Position numbers and translations under genes: made by a program
The notes under the pieces: model-generated
Databases searched by the model: none
Seen by the model: the letters and a program-made list of their open reading frames with translations, nothing else
Told to the model about the DNA's origin: nothing
Shown: in pieces, positions 12,557 to 23,967 of the stretch
Layout of the letters: every line of letters begins with the position of its first letter
Position numbering within the stretch: position 1 is the stretch's first letter
Assembly: GCA_030765045.1 (NCBI GenBank)
Contig: CM060966.1
Location: 60,863,522 to 60,927,521 of the forward strand
Origin: Tenodera sinensis
Taxonomy: Eukaryota > Arthropoda > Insecta > Mantodea > Mantidae
DNA: 64,000 nt
Reading direction: 5' to 3'

Positions 12557-13724
12557 GCTTCTTACTTTCTTTCTCTCTCTTTCTTTCTTTCTTTTTTTAC
12601 CAACATCTGGGTAGTTTGCAAAAATGTGAGAATAATTTAGTTGTCACCAAAAAATGTGAATTGAATTATTTTAGTAATTGAAAGTGCATTGCCCATAAGC
12701 CACGATACAAATTGTTAATTTACAATTTAACATTGGGACTAACCGTTGTATGTTCGTGGATCATTTTAATGCTTTATTCGAGAACAACCATGGCGAGAAC
12801 TGAATAGCATTGCTCTAGTGACAATATCATAGTATCCGAGAACTTGAATTCGAATGCAAGAGATTTCAATTAGCGAATACTACTACTACTGAGTGACAGT
12901 ATCCGAGAGCTTGCATTCGAATGAAACATTCGATTCTTAAAAGCATTCGAATACAGAGTATTCGATTCTTGAAAAGATTCGATTCCACCCATCACTAGTT
13001 TGAAAACCACCCAGAGGCAAGCGTTGATATAATCGTGCTGCTCAAAACGTTGACCTGCACTTTATCTTTGTTAATATAAACCTCTCAGATAACGCACTGA
13101 TTATTCTCTACGCACAAACATATAATGAAAGGATGGAAACAGGGGATTCACTGCATAACAACCTGACTCAGCATTGCTTCTCGCCACCTGGCGAGTTACA
13201 TCATCATATGCAGCACTACCAATATGAAAAATATTATCCAGGTGGGAAAAAAAAAAAAAAAAAAAAAGTAAATAAAAATCATTAAAATATGCTATATAGA
13301 GACTAGAGTATTGAAATAATATGCATTTATCAAAATCAAGAAAATATGCAGTTATATGCACCATAAAATCACGTCCAAATAGCTTAAAATTCCATAATTC
13401 GTGCACATTATGTAAAAGCATACATTTTTAACCCCTATGAAAAAACATGCAAATGCATGAACTACTTAGCCCTAGTAATGTTAATATTGATTTAGCTTAT
13501 GTTTATAATTCAATCTTTCAAGTGCTTATTAATTATTTACTTCTTTCTAAGCTGCTAGTTAAGGTTTAGCAATCTCCTATAAGTGGAAACTAAGTTCTCA
13601 GTATGTTTATACTATTTAGGTCATGCAAGTGTAAATAATAGTTAAACATACAGTTTAAACATTTGTTAAAGCTAAAAATTACGACGCGACGGAAATATTT
13701 CCTGTAAATCAAATTAAATTAAGA

Positions 13725-13772
13725 AAGAAAGAAACGAAGGAAGGAAGAAAGAAAGAAACAAAGAAAGGAAGG

Positions 13773-13806
<34 letters not shown>

Positions 13807-16027
13807 GAAACAAAGAAACAAAGAAACAAAGAAACAAAGAAACAAAGAAACAAAGAAACAAAGAAACAAAGAAACAAAGAAACAAAGAAACAAAGAAACA
13901 AAGAAACAAAGAAACAAAGAAACAAAGAAACAAAGAAACAAAGAAACAAAGAAACAAAGAAACAAAGAAACAAAGAAACAAAGAAACAAAGAAACAAAGA
14001 AACAAAGAAACAAAGAAACAAAGAAACAAAGAAACAAAGAAACAAAGAAACAAAGAAACAAAGAAACAAAGAAACAAAGAAACAAAGAAACAAAGAAACA
14101 AAGAAACAAAGAAACAAAGAAACAAAGAAACAAAGAAACAAAGAAACAAAGAAACAAAGAAACAAAGAAACAAAGAAACAAAGAAACAAAGAAACAAAGA
14201 AACAAAGAAACAAAGAAACAAAGAAACAAAGAAACAAAGAAACAAAGAAACAAAGAAACAAAGAAACAAAGAAACAAAGAAACAAAGAAACAAAGAAACA
14301 AAGAAACAAAGAAACAAAGAAACAAAGAAACAAAGAAACAAAGAAACAAAGAAACAAAGAAACAAAGAAACAAAGAAACAAAGAAACAAAGAAACAAAGA
14401 AACAAAGAAACAAAGAAACAAAGAAACAAAGAAACAAAGAAACAAAGAAACAAAGAAACAAAGAAACAAAGAAACAAAGAAACAAAGAAACAAAGAAACA
14501 AAGAAACAAAGAAACAAAGAAACAAAGAAACAAAGAAACAAAGAAACAAAGAAACAAAGAAACAAAGAAACAAAGAAACAAAGAAACAAAGAAACAAAGA
14601 AACAAAGAAACAAAGAAACAAAGAAACAAAGAAACAAAGAAACAAAGAAACAAAGAAACAAAGAAACAAAGAAACAAAGAAACAAAGAAACAAAGAAACA
14701 AAGAAACAAAGAAACAAAGAAACAAAGAAACAAAGAAACAAAGAAACAAAGAAACAAAGAAACAAAGAAACAAAGAAACAAAGAAACAAAGAAACAAAGA
14801 AACAAAGAAACAAAGAAACAAAGAAACAAAGAAACAAAGAAACAAAGAAACAAAGAAACAAAGAAACAAAGAAACAAAGAAACAAAGAAACAAGAAACAA
14901 GGAAACAAGGAAACAAAGAAACAAAGAAACAAAGAAACAAGGAAACAAAGAAACAAAGAAACAAAGAAACAAAGAAACAAAGAAACAAAGAAACAAAGAA
15001 ACAAAGAAACAAAGAAACAAAGAAACAAAGAAACAAAGAAACAAAGAAACAAAGAAACAAAGAAACAAAGAAACAAAGAAACACAGAAACAAAGAAACAA
15101 AGAAACAAAGAAACAAAGAAACAAAGAAACAAAGAAACAAAGAAACAAAGAAACAAAGAAACAAAGAGACAAAGAGACAAAGAGACAAAGAGACAAAGAG
15201 ACAAAGAGACAAAGAGACAAAGAGACAAAGAGACAAAGAGACAAAGAGACAAAGAGACAAAGAGACAAAGAGACAAAGAGACAAAGAGACAAAGAGACAA
15301 AGAGACAAAGAGACAAAGAGACAAAGAGACAAAGAGACAAAGAGACAAAGAGACAAAGAGACAAAGAGACAAAGAGACAAAGAGACAAAGAGACAAAGAC
15401 ACAAAGACACAAAGACACAAAGAAACAAAGAAACAAAGAAACAAAGAAACAAAGAAACAAAGAAACAAAGAAACAAAGAAACAAAGAAACAAAGAAACAA
15501 AGAAACAAAGAAACAAAGAAACAAAGAAACAAAGAAACAAAGAAACAAAGAAACAAAGAAACAAAGAAACAAAGAAACAAAGAAACAAAGAAACAAAGAA
15601 ACAAAGAAACAAAGAAACAAAGAAACAAAGAAACAAAGAAACAAAGAAACAAAGAAACAAAGAAACAAAGAAACAAAGAAACAAAGAAACAAAGAAACAA
15701 AGAAACAAAGAAACAAAGAAACAAAGAAACAAAGAAACAAAGAAACAAAGAAACAAAGAAACAAAGAAACAAAGAAACAAAGAAACAAAGAAACAAAGAA
15801 ACAAAGAAACAAAGAAACAAAGAAACAAAGAAACAAAGAAACAAAGAAACAAAGAAACAAAGAAACAAAGAAACAAAGAAACAAAGAAACAAAGAAACAA
15901 AGAAACAAAGAAACAAAGAAACAAAGAAACAAAGAAACAAAGAAACAAAGAAACAAAGAAACAAAGAAACAAAGAAACAAAGAAACAAAGAAACAAAGAA
16001 TCAAACAAACAAACAAACAAACAAACA
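13725..16027. repeat. 8-bp satellite, AAACAAAG-dominated block
   Basis: After a short GGAAG/GAAA lead-in (13725-13800), AAACAAAG repeats almost without error to about 15160. AGAGACAA units fill about 15163-15395, with three ACACAAAG units next. AAACAAAG then returns to 15999, and an (AAAC)n stretch ends the block at 16027. Small disturbances occur near 14890-14945, where units read GGAAACAA. The minus strand has no stop codons in any frame, which explains the kilobase-long Leu/Phe/Val/Ser/Cys reading frames. This is the outer left zone of one continuous satellite ending near 21030. Confidence 0.97.
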
Positions 16028-16290
16028 AAGAAACAAAGACACAAAGAAACAACGAAACCAAGAAACCAAGAAACCAAGAAACGAAGAAACCAAGAAACCA
16101 AGAAACCAAGAAACCAAGAAACCAAGAAACGAAGAAACGAAGAAACGAAGAAACGAAGAAACGAAGAAACGAAGAAACGAAGAAACGAAGAAACGAAGAA
16201 ACGAAGAAACGAAGAAACGAAGAAACCTGGAAACCGGGAAACCGGGAAACCGGGAAACCGAGAAACCGAGAAACCGAGAAACCGAGAAAC
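16028..16290. repeat. 8-bp satellite, transition zone of stepwise variants
   Basis: Within 260 bp the unit passes through AAACCAAG, AAACGAAG, AAACCTGG, AAACCGGG and AAACCGAG, each present in a few to about a dozen copies, most differing from the neighbour by one or two bases. It links the AAACAAAG block to the ACACCGAG core and keeps the 8-bp spacing. Confidence 0.95.
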
Positions 16291-17256
16291 CGAGACACCG
16301 AGACACCGAGACACCGAGACACCGAGACACCGAGACACCGAGACACCGAGACACCGAGACACCGAGACACCGAGACACCGAGACACCGAGACACCGAGAC
16401 ACCGAGACACCGAGACACCGAGACACCGAGACACCGAGACACCGAGACACCGAGACACCGAGACACCGAGACACCGAGACACCGAGACACCGAGACACCG
16501 AGACACCGAGACACCGAGACACCGAGACACCGAGACACCGAGACACCGAGACACCGAGACACCGAGACACCGAGACACCGAGACACCGAGACACCGAGAC
16601 ACCGAGACACCGAGACACCGAGACACCGAGACACCGAGACACCGAGACACCGAGACACCGAGACACCGAGACACCGAGACACCGAGACACCGAGACACCG
16701 AGACACCGAGACACCGAGACACCGAGACACCGAGACACCGAGACACCGAGACACCGAGACACCGAGACACCGAGACACCGAGACACCGAGACACCGAGAC
16801 ACCGAGACACCGAGACACCGAGACACCGAGACACCGAGACACCGAGACACCGAGACACCGAGACACCGAGACACCGAGACACCGAGACACCGAGACACCG
16901 AGACACCGAGACACCGAGACACCGAGACACCGAGACACCGAGACACCGAGACACCGAGACACCGAGACACCGAGACACCGAGACACCGAGACACCGAGAC
17001 ACCGAGACACCGAGACACCGAGACACCGAGACACCGAGACACCGAGACACCGAGACACCGAGACACCGAGACACCGAGACACCGAGACACCGAGACACCG
17101 AGACACCGAGACACCGAGACACCGAGACACCGAGACACCGAGACACCGAGACACCGAGACACCGAGACACCGAGACACCGAGACACCGAGACACCGAGAC
17201 ACCGAGACACCGAGACACCGAGACACCGAGACACCGAGACACCGAGACACCGAGAC
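16291..17256. repeat. 8-bp satellite, homogeneous ACACCGAG core
   Basis: About 120 consecutive ACACCGAG units with no variants that I can see. It is the longest perfectly uniform block of this unit in the satellite, suggesting recent expansion. It contains one CpG per unit. Confidence 0.97.
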
Positions 17257-20200
17257 ACGGAGAAACGGAGAAACGGAGAAACGGAGAAACGGGGAAACGG
17301 GGAAACGGGGAAACGGAGAAACGGAGAAACGGAGAAACGGAGAATCGGAGAAACGGAGAATCGGAGAGACGGAGAGACGGAGAGACGGAGAGACGGAGAG
17401 ACGGAGAGACGGAGAGACGGAGAGACGGAGAGACGGAGACACCGAGACACCGAGACACCGAGACACCGAGACACCGAGACACCGAGACACCGAGACACCG
17501 AGACACCGAGACACCGAGACACCGAGACACCGAGACACCGAGACACCGAGACACCGAGACACCGAGACACCGAGACACCGAGACACCGAGACACCGAGAC
17601 ACCGAGACACCGAGACACCGAGACACCGAGACACCGAGACACCGAGACACCGAGACACCGAGACACCGAGACACCGAGACACCGAGACACCGAGACACCG
17701 AGACACCGAGACACCGAGACACCGAGACACCGAGACACCGAGACACCGAGACACCGAGACACCGAGACACCGAGACACCGAGACACGGAGACACGGAGAC
17801 ACGGAGACACGGAGACACGGAGACACGGAGACACGGAGAAACGGAGAAACGGAGAAACGGAGAAACGGAGAAACGGAGAAACGGGGAAACGGGGAAACGG
17901 GGAAACGGGGAAACGGAGAATCGGAGAAACGGAGAATCGGAGAAACGGAGAAACGGAGAAACGGAGAGACGGAGAGACGGAGAGACGGAGAGACGGAGAG
18001 ACGGAGAGACGGAGAGACGGAGACACCGAGACACCGAGACACCGAGACACCGAGACACCGAGACACCGAGACACCGAGACACCGAGACACCGAGACACCG
18101 AGACACCGAGACACCGAGACACCGAGACACCGAGACACCGAGACACCGAGACACCGAGACACCGAGACACGAGACACCGAGACACCGAGACACCGAGACA
18201 CCGAGACACCGAGACACCGAGACACCGAGACACCGAGACACCGAGACACCGAGACACCGAGACACCGAGACACCGAGACACCGAGACACCGAGACACCGA
18301 GACACCGAGACACCGAGACACCGAGACACCGAGACACCGAGACACGGAGAAACGGAGAAACGGAGAAACGGAGAAACGGGGAAACGGGGAAACGGGGAAA
18401 CGGAGAAACGGAGAAACGGAGAAACGGAGAATCGGAGAAACGGAGAATCGGAGAGACGGAGAGACGGAGAGACGGAGAGACGGAGAGACGGAGAGACGGA
18501 GAGACGGAGAGACGGAGAGACGGAGACACCGAGACACCGAGACACCGAGACACCGAGACACCGAGACACCGAGACACCGAGACACCGAGACACCGAGACA
18601 CCGAGACACCGAGACACCGAGACACCGAGACACCGAGACACCGAGACACCGAGACACCGAGACACCGAGACACCGAGACACCGAGACACCGAGACACCGA
18701 GACACCGAGACACCGAGACACCGAGACACCGAGACACCGAGACACCGAGACACCGAGACACCGAGACACCGAGACACCGAGACACCGAGACACCGAGACA
18801 CCGAGACACCGAGACACCGAGACACCGAGACACCGAGACACCGAGACACGGAGACACGGAGACACGGAGACACGGAGACACGGAGACACGGAGACACGGA
18901 GAAACGGAGAAACGGAGAAACGGAGAAACGGAGAAACGGAGAAACGGGGAAACGGGGAAACGGGGAAACGGGGAAACGGAGAATCGGAGAAACGGAGAAT
19001 CGGAGAAACGGAGAAACGGAGAAACGGAGAGACGGAGAGACGGAGAGACGGAGAGACGGAGAGACGGAGAGACGGAGAGACGGAGACACCGAGACACCGA
19101 GACACCGAGACACCGAGACACCGAGACACCGAGACACCGAGACACCGAGACACCGAGACACCGAGACACCGAGACACCGAGACACCGAGACACCGAGACA
19201 CCGAGACACCGACCCGAGACACCGAGACACCGAGACACCGAGACACCGAGACACCGAGACACCGAGACACCGAGACACCGAGACACCGAGACACCGAGAC
19301 ACCGAGACACCGAGACACCGAGACACCGAGACACCGAGACACCGAGACACCGAGACACCGAGACACCGAGACACCGAGACACCGAGACACCGAGACACCG
19401 AGACACCGAGACACCGAGACACCGAGACACCGAGACACCGAGACACCGAGACACCGAGACACCGAGACACGAGACACCGAGACACCGAGACACCGAGACA
19501 CCGAGACACCGAGACACCGAGACACCGAGACACCGAGACACCGAGACACCGAGACACCGAGACACCGAGACACCGAGACACCGAGACACCGAGACACCGA
19601 GACACCGAGACACCGAGACACCGAGACACCGAGACACCGAGACACCGAGACACCGAGACACCGAGACACCGAGACACGGAGACACGGAGAACGGAGAAAC
19701 GGAGAAACGGAGAAACGGGGAAACGGGGAAACGGAGAAACGGAGAAACGGAGAAACGGAGAAACGGAGAATCGGAGAAACGGAGAATCGGAGAAACGGAG
19801 AAACGGAGAAACGGAGAAACGGAGAGACGGAGAGACGGAGAGACGGAGAGACGGAGAGACGGAGACACCGAGACACCGAGACACCGAGACACCGAGACAC
19901 CGAGACACCGAGACACCGAGACACCGAGACACCGAGACACCGAGACACCGAGACACCGAGACACCGAGACACCGAGACACCGAGACACCGAGACACCGAG
20001 ACACCGAGACACCGAGACACCGAGACACCGAGACACCGAGACACGAGACACCGAGACACCGAGACACCGAGACACCGAGACACCGAGACACCGAGACACC
20101 GAGACACCGAGACACCGAGACACCGAGACACCGAGACACCGAGACACCGAGACACCGAGACACCGAGACACCGAGACACCGAGACACCGAGACACCGAGA

Positions 20201-20436
20201 CACCGAGACACCGAGACACCGAGACACCGAGACACCGAGACACCGAGACACCGAGACACGGAGAAACGGAGAAACGGAGAAACGGAGAAACGGGGAAACG
20301 GGGAAACGGAGAAACGGAGAAACGGAGAAACGGAGAAACGGAGAATCGGAGAAACGGAGAATCGGAGAAACGGAGAAACGGAGAAACGGAGAAACGGAGA
20401 GACGGAGAGACGGAGAGACGGAGAGACGGAGAAACC
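17257..20436. repeat. 8-bp satellite with higher-order organisation
   Basis: Blocks of ACACCGAG alternate with 'variant cassettes' built from ACACGGAG, AAACGGAG, AAACGGGG, AATCGGAG and AGACGGAG in fixed order. Cassettes start at about 17256, 17782, 18343, 18842, 19675 and 20252. The first and third look identical to each other, as do the second and fourth, so the region 17256-19080 is two copies of a ~1.06-1.09-kb higher-order unit. The fifth and sixth cassettes form another similar pair. Single-base slips (near 18170, 19211, 19470, 19688 and 20043) change the reading phase but not the pattern. Confidence 0.93.
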
Positions 20437-21030
20437 GAGAAACCGAGAAACCGAGAAACCGAGAATCGGAGAAACGGAAAAACGGAGACACGGAGAAACG
20501 GAGAAACGGAGAAACGGAGAAACGGAGAAACCGAGAAACCGAGAAACCGAGAAACCGAGAAACCGAGAAACCGAGAAACCGAGAAACCGAGAAACCGAGA
20601 AACCGAGAAACAGAGAAACAGAGAAACAGAGAAACAGAGAAACAGAGAAACAGAGAAACAGAGAAACAGAGAAACAGAGAAACAGAGAAACAGAGAAACA
20701 GAGAAACAAAGAAACCAAGAAACAAAGAAATAAACAAAGAGAGAGAGCGAGAGAGAGAAAGAAAGAAATAAAGAAAGGAAGGAAGGAAGGAAGGAAGGAA
20801 GGAAGGAAGGAAGGATGGAAGGAAGGAAGGAAGGAAAGAAGGAAGGAAGGAAAGTAGTTAGGGAGGAAGGAAGGAAGGAAAGAAGGAAGGAAAGGAAGAA
20901 GGAAAGAAAGAAAGAGAGAAAGTAAGAATGAAAGAAAGAAAAAAAGAAAGAGAGATCAAACGAACGAAAGAAAGAAAGAGAGAGAGAACGAACGAAAGAG
21001 AGAGAGAGAGAGGGGGGGGAACCTGCGCTT
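20437..21030. repeat. Distal satellite edge and purine-rich tract
   Basis: Units return through AAACCGAG and AAACAGAG to AAACAAAG near 20703-20730, mirroring the left side. From about 20735 to 21015 the plus strand is nearly pure A/G (GGAA, GAAA and GAGA runs) and ends in a short G run. It then stops against unique sequence just before the inverted hAT arm at 21087. Confidence 0.93.
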
Positions 21031-21086
21031 TTAATACGTGCGCACCTTCCATTGTTCGTTACAGCTGCAGTGGACATGATCAATGA

Positions 21087-21544
21087 CAGGGATGTGAAAC
21101 AGCACTCCCAAACTGTGAACTTGTGACGCGTGGATTCTTGCTACTGGTCTCACCTGTGTTGTATACGCAGCTAGAAGAGTAGGGGTGAGCTGGTGCCAAA
21201 CAACAACAAACAGTGGCGGCTGGTACCATGCTTTATGTTTGTACGATTTACAAATGGAAATACACTGTTGAATTAGTCACTGATCCTTTTTTATTGTTTG
21301 TTGTTTATTGTCTTTTGGATGCTTGGCCATGTTTCCTGCCCACAAGTTTGTCAATTTCAGGTTCCATCTCCGAAGAACATAGACGTAACACTGACACTAA
21401 ATGTCTGTCAGTAATATTAGTACGTCTGAGCATTTTATTGTTATTCAATTTAGAAAAAAAACTATTCACAAATGTATGTCGACGCAAACACTGCCATCAA
21501 ACGACGCGCAGATTGACGAAGATGGGTAATGTAGTTTCAGGTAA
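21087..21544 (-). mobile_element. Inverted 3'-end fragment of the Charlie-like hAT
   Basis: This segment of about 458 bp is the reverse complement of 23227-23685 with few differences. It starts with the terminal repeat CAGGGATGTGAAACAGCACT and ends inside the transposase C-terminal coding region. The homology stops exactly where the 5' terminal repeat of the neighbouring element begins (21545). Its minus strand still encodes the dimerisation end (LNNNKMLRRTNITDRHLVS). No 8-bp duplication flanks it: ATCAATGA on the left is not repeated to the right of 23685. Confidence 0.85.
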
Positions 21545-23685
21545 CAGGGATGCCGAACAGCGTCACCAAGCTGTGAAATGAGCGAGTGCTTGCTTCAGTC
21601 GCAGTTGTGCTCCAACTACAGTCAGTCTGAGTGGTGTGCCCTACCTGGTTTTTTGACAAATATACTGTGGCAGTTAGTATGGACAGAGAACGGTGTTTTC
21701 AACGTGAGTGGACTGATCAATACTTCTTTATCTTAAATGACGGCAAAGCACGTTGTTTAATATGTAGAGCAGAAATTGGATATATAAGTCATTACAATAT
21801 TAAAAGACATTTTAACTCTCAGCATGCTACAATTTATGGCCCGGACAAGTTGTCAGGTGTTTCTCGTGAAAAGGCTATAGAAGATTTTCAGTCAAGAGTG
21901 AATTTCGAAAATATTCCATCATCATCTTCAGGCATTAGTAGAAAAAGTTTGGTTCGTGTTAGCTACAAAATCAGCAAACACATTGCGTCTGCTTCGAAAC
22001 CATTCACGGATGGAGAATTTGTTAAAAGCTGTCTTATTACTGCTGCAGAAGAAATATGTCCGGAACTTGTTAATGCGTTTCAATGTATAAGTCTGTCTCA
22101 TAATACTGTTGCGGAACGTATATCAGAAATGGGAGATAACTTGGAGGAACAACTAATAGAAAGAATGAACACATTTACTTGTTATTCATTAGCTCTTGAT
22201 GAGAGTACGGACCGACCGCAAAGACAAGGCACAACTGGCTATATTCATTAGGGGCGTCGATTTAGATTACAATGTTTTTGAAGATCTTCTCGATGTTGTT
22301 TCGTTAAAAGATCGGACTCGAGGACAAGATATTTTTGATGGTGTAATAAAAACTATTGCTAAATTTAAACTTCCATGGAACAAATTAGTTTGCATAGCAA
22401 CAGATGGCGCACCTTGTATGACGGGACAAGAAACAGGACTTGTAGGAAGATATTAATTAATTATTATTAATTAATTAATTAGGAAGATATTAAGTTCATT
22501 CATTGTCTTATTCATCGTGCAAATCTTTGTGCTCAGTCTGTTACTGTAAAGAATGTTATGACGGCCGTTGTAAGAATAGTCAATATTATTCGCTCACATG
22601 CTTTACGTCATCGACATTTCCAGCAATTTCTTGAAGATGTGAACTCTGATTTTTCGGATGTTTCGCATTACTGTCAAGTAAGGTGGCTTAGTCGTGGTAA
22701 TACGCTGACTAGGTTCTTTAATCTTCGAAGTGAAATAAAACTATTCTTCGAAACTCACAATTTACAAACTCCAGAACTCTATAGTGAAGACTGGATTTGT
22801 GATTTGGCGTTCTTGGTGGATTTTACTTCCTATCTCAATTCCCTTAATTTGAAATAACAAGGTAAGGGCAGACTCATAATCAACATGTTTGACGACTTGA
22901 AAGCACTTATGGAGAAGCTTGAATTGTGGATAGCACAAGTTGATAATGAGGATATGTATCACTTTCCTTGTTTGCAAAGTGTATTCAATGATGACTCTAA
23001 GCATTTGATACCAAACTACAAAGCATTGTTAGAGGATCTACTCAAGGAATTCAAGAACAGATTTGGAGAAGTTAACTATATGGATCCCGAATGGAGACTC
23101 TTCAACAACCCTTTCAATGTCCATCCTCGTGATTTCTCATATGATTTGCAATTAGAATTAATTGACTTGCAAAACAACACACCATTGCGCAATTCAGGAA
23201 ATTTAGGTGTCAAATTGTATATTTCATTACCTGAAACTACATTACCCATCTTCGTCAATCTGCGCGTCGTTTGATGGCAGTGTTTGCGTCGACATACATT
23301 TGTGAACAGTTTTTTTTTCTAAATTGAATAACAATAAAACGCTCAGACGTACTAATAATACTGACAGACATTTAGTGTCAGTGTTACGCCTATGTTCTTC
23401 GGAGATGGAACCTGAAATTGACAAACTTGTGGGCAGGAAACATTGCCAAGCATCCAAAAGACAATAAACAACAAGCAATAAAAAAGGATCAGTGACTAAT
23501 TGAACAGTGTATTTCCATTTGTAAATTGTACAAACATGAAGCATGGTACCAGCCGCCTCTGTTTGTTGTTGTTTGGCACCAGCTCACCCCTACTCTTCTA
23601 GCTGCGTATACAACACAGGTGAGACCGATAGCAAGAATTCACGCGTCACAAGTTCACAGTTTGGGAGTGCTGTTTGACATCCCTG
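21545..23685 (+). mobile_element. Charlie/GTF2IRD2-like hAT element
   Basis: The left end CAGGGATGCCGAACAGCGTC and the right end (reverse complement CAGGGATGTCAAACAGCACT) form an imperfect terminal inverted repeat of the Charlie kind. The element is 2141 bp and codes on the plus strand. The flanking 8-mers (TCAGGTAA on the left, GTTTAGAC on the right) do not match, consistent with rearrangement: the left flank is the inverted copy of the element's own 3' end. Confidence 0.8.
21679..23467 (+). pseudogene. Charlie/GTF2IRD2-like hAT transposase, broken
   Basis: I chose Met at 21679 because the BED/C2H2-like finger follows directly (ARCLICRAEIG ... HYNIKRHFNSQH). Catalytic Asp candidates lie in SLALDESTD and CIATDGAPCMTG. 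HCLIHRANLCAQ and VRWLSRGNTL follow, then a C-terminal dimerisation region ending near 23467. Several lesions inactivate it: a frameshift near 22215, a 37-bp insertion made of a duplicated TAGGAAGATATTA plus AT-rich filler (22443-22492), a TAA after YLNSLNLK near 22855, and a poly-T length change near 23310. It resembles proteins annotated general transcription factor II-I repeat domain-containing protein 2-like, a domesticated Charlie8 relative. Assignment is by motif order. Confidence 0.8.
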
Positions 23686-23967
23686 GTTTAGACCTTCGAC
23701 CGTTGCAGTGTGAACGCATGCCTGGCCGCAAACCAAAACAAAACATTCGACCTGTGTTACCACACTGTGCAGATAATGTATTCAATAATATTCGATTATC
23801 TCCTTTAACTTTCAAGATAGATTCAGTTGTTATTGGACTTTATTATTAGTCATATTTGGATCTGCCAGCACGCGAAGTCTGCTCACTCATACCCCTAACA
23901 CGCTATATATTTCGTCTGTCCGTGTATGACTGAATTCCTCCCAGCTGGCTGGAACAGTGTTTATGAC

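Noticed and set aside
13709..21083. Open frames of 759 to 2454 codons on the minus strand
   Set aside because: They are translations of an 8-bp satellite that lacks stop codons in all three minus-strand frames. All three frames give the same style of Leu/Val/Ser/Cys/Arg repeat, which is expected from a 24-nt period and not from a gene.
21213..21235. CAGTGGCGGCTGG at 21213 as a terminus of another hAT-1 copy
   Set aside because: The sequence continues across it in both inverted arms (21087-21544 and 23227-23685), and no right terminus or 8-bp duplication pairs with it. It is internal to the Charlie-like element.
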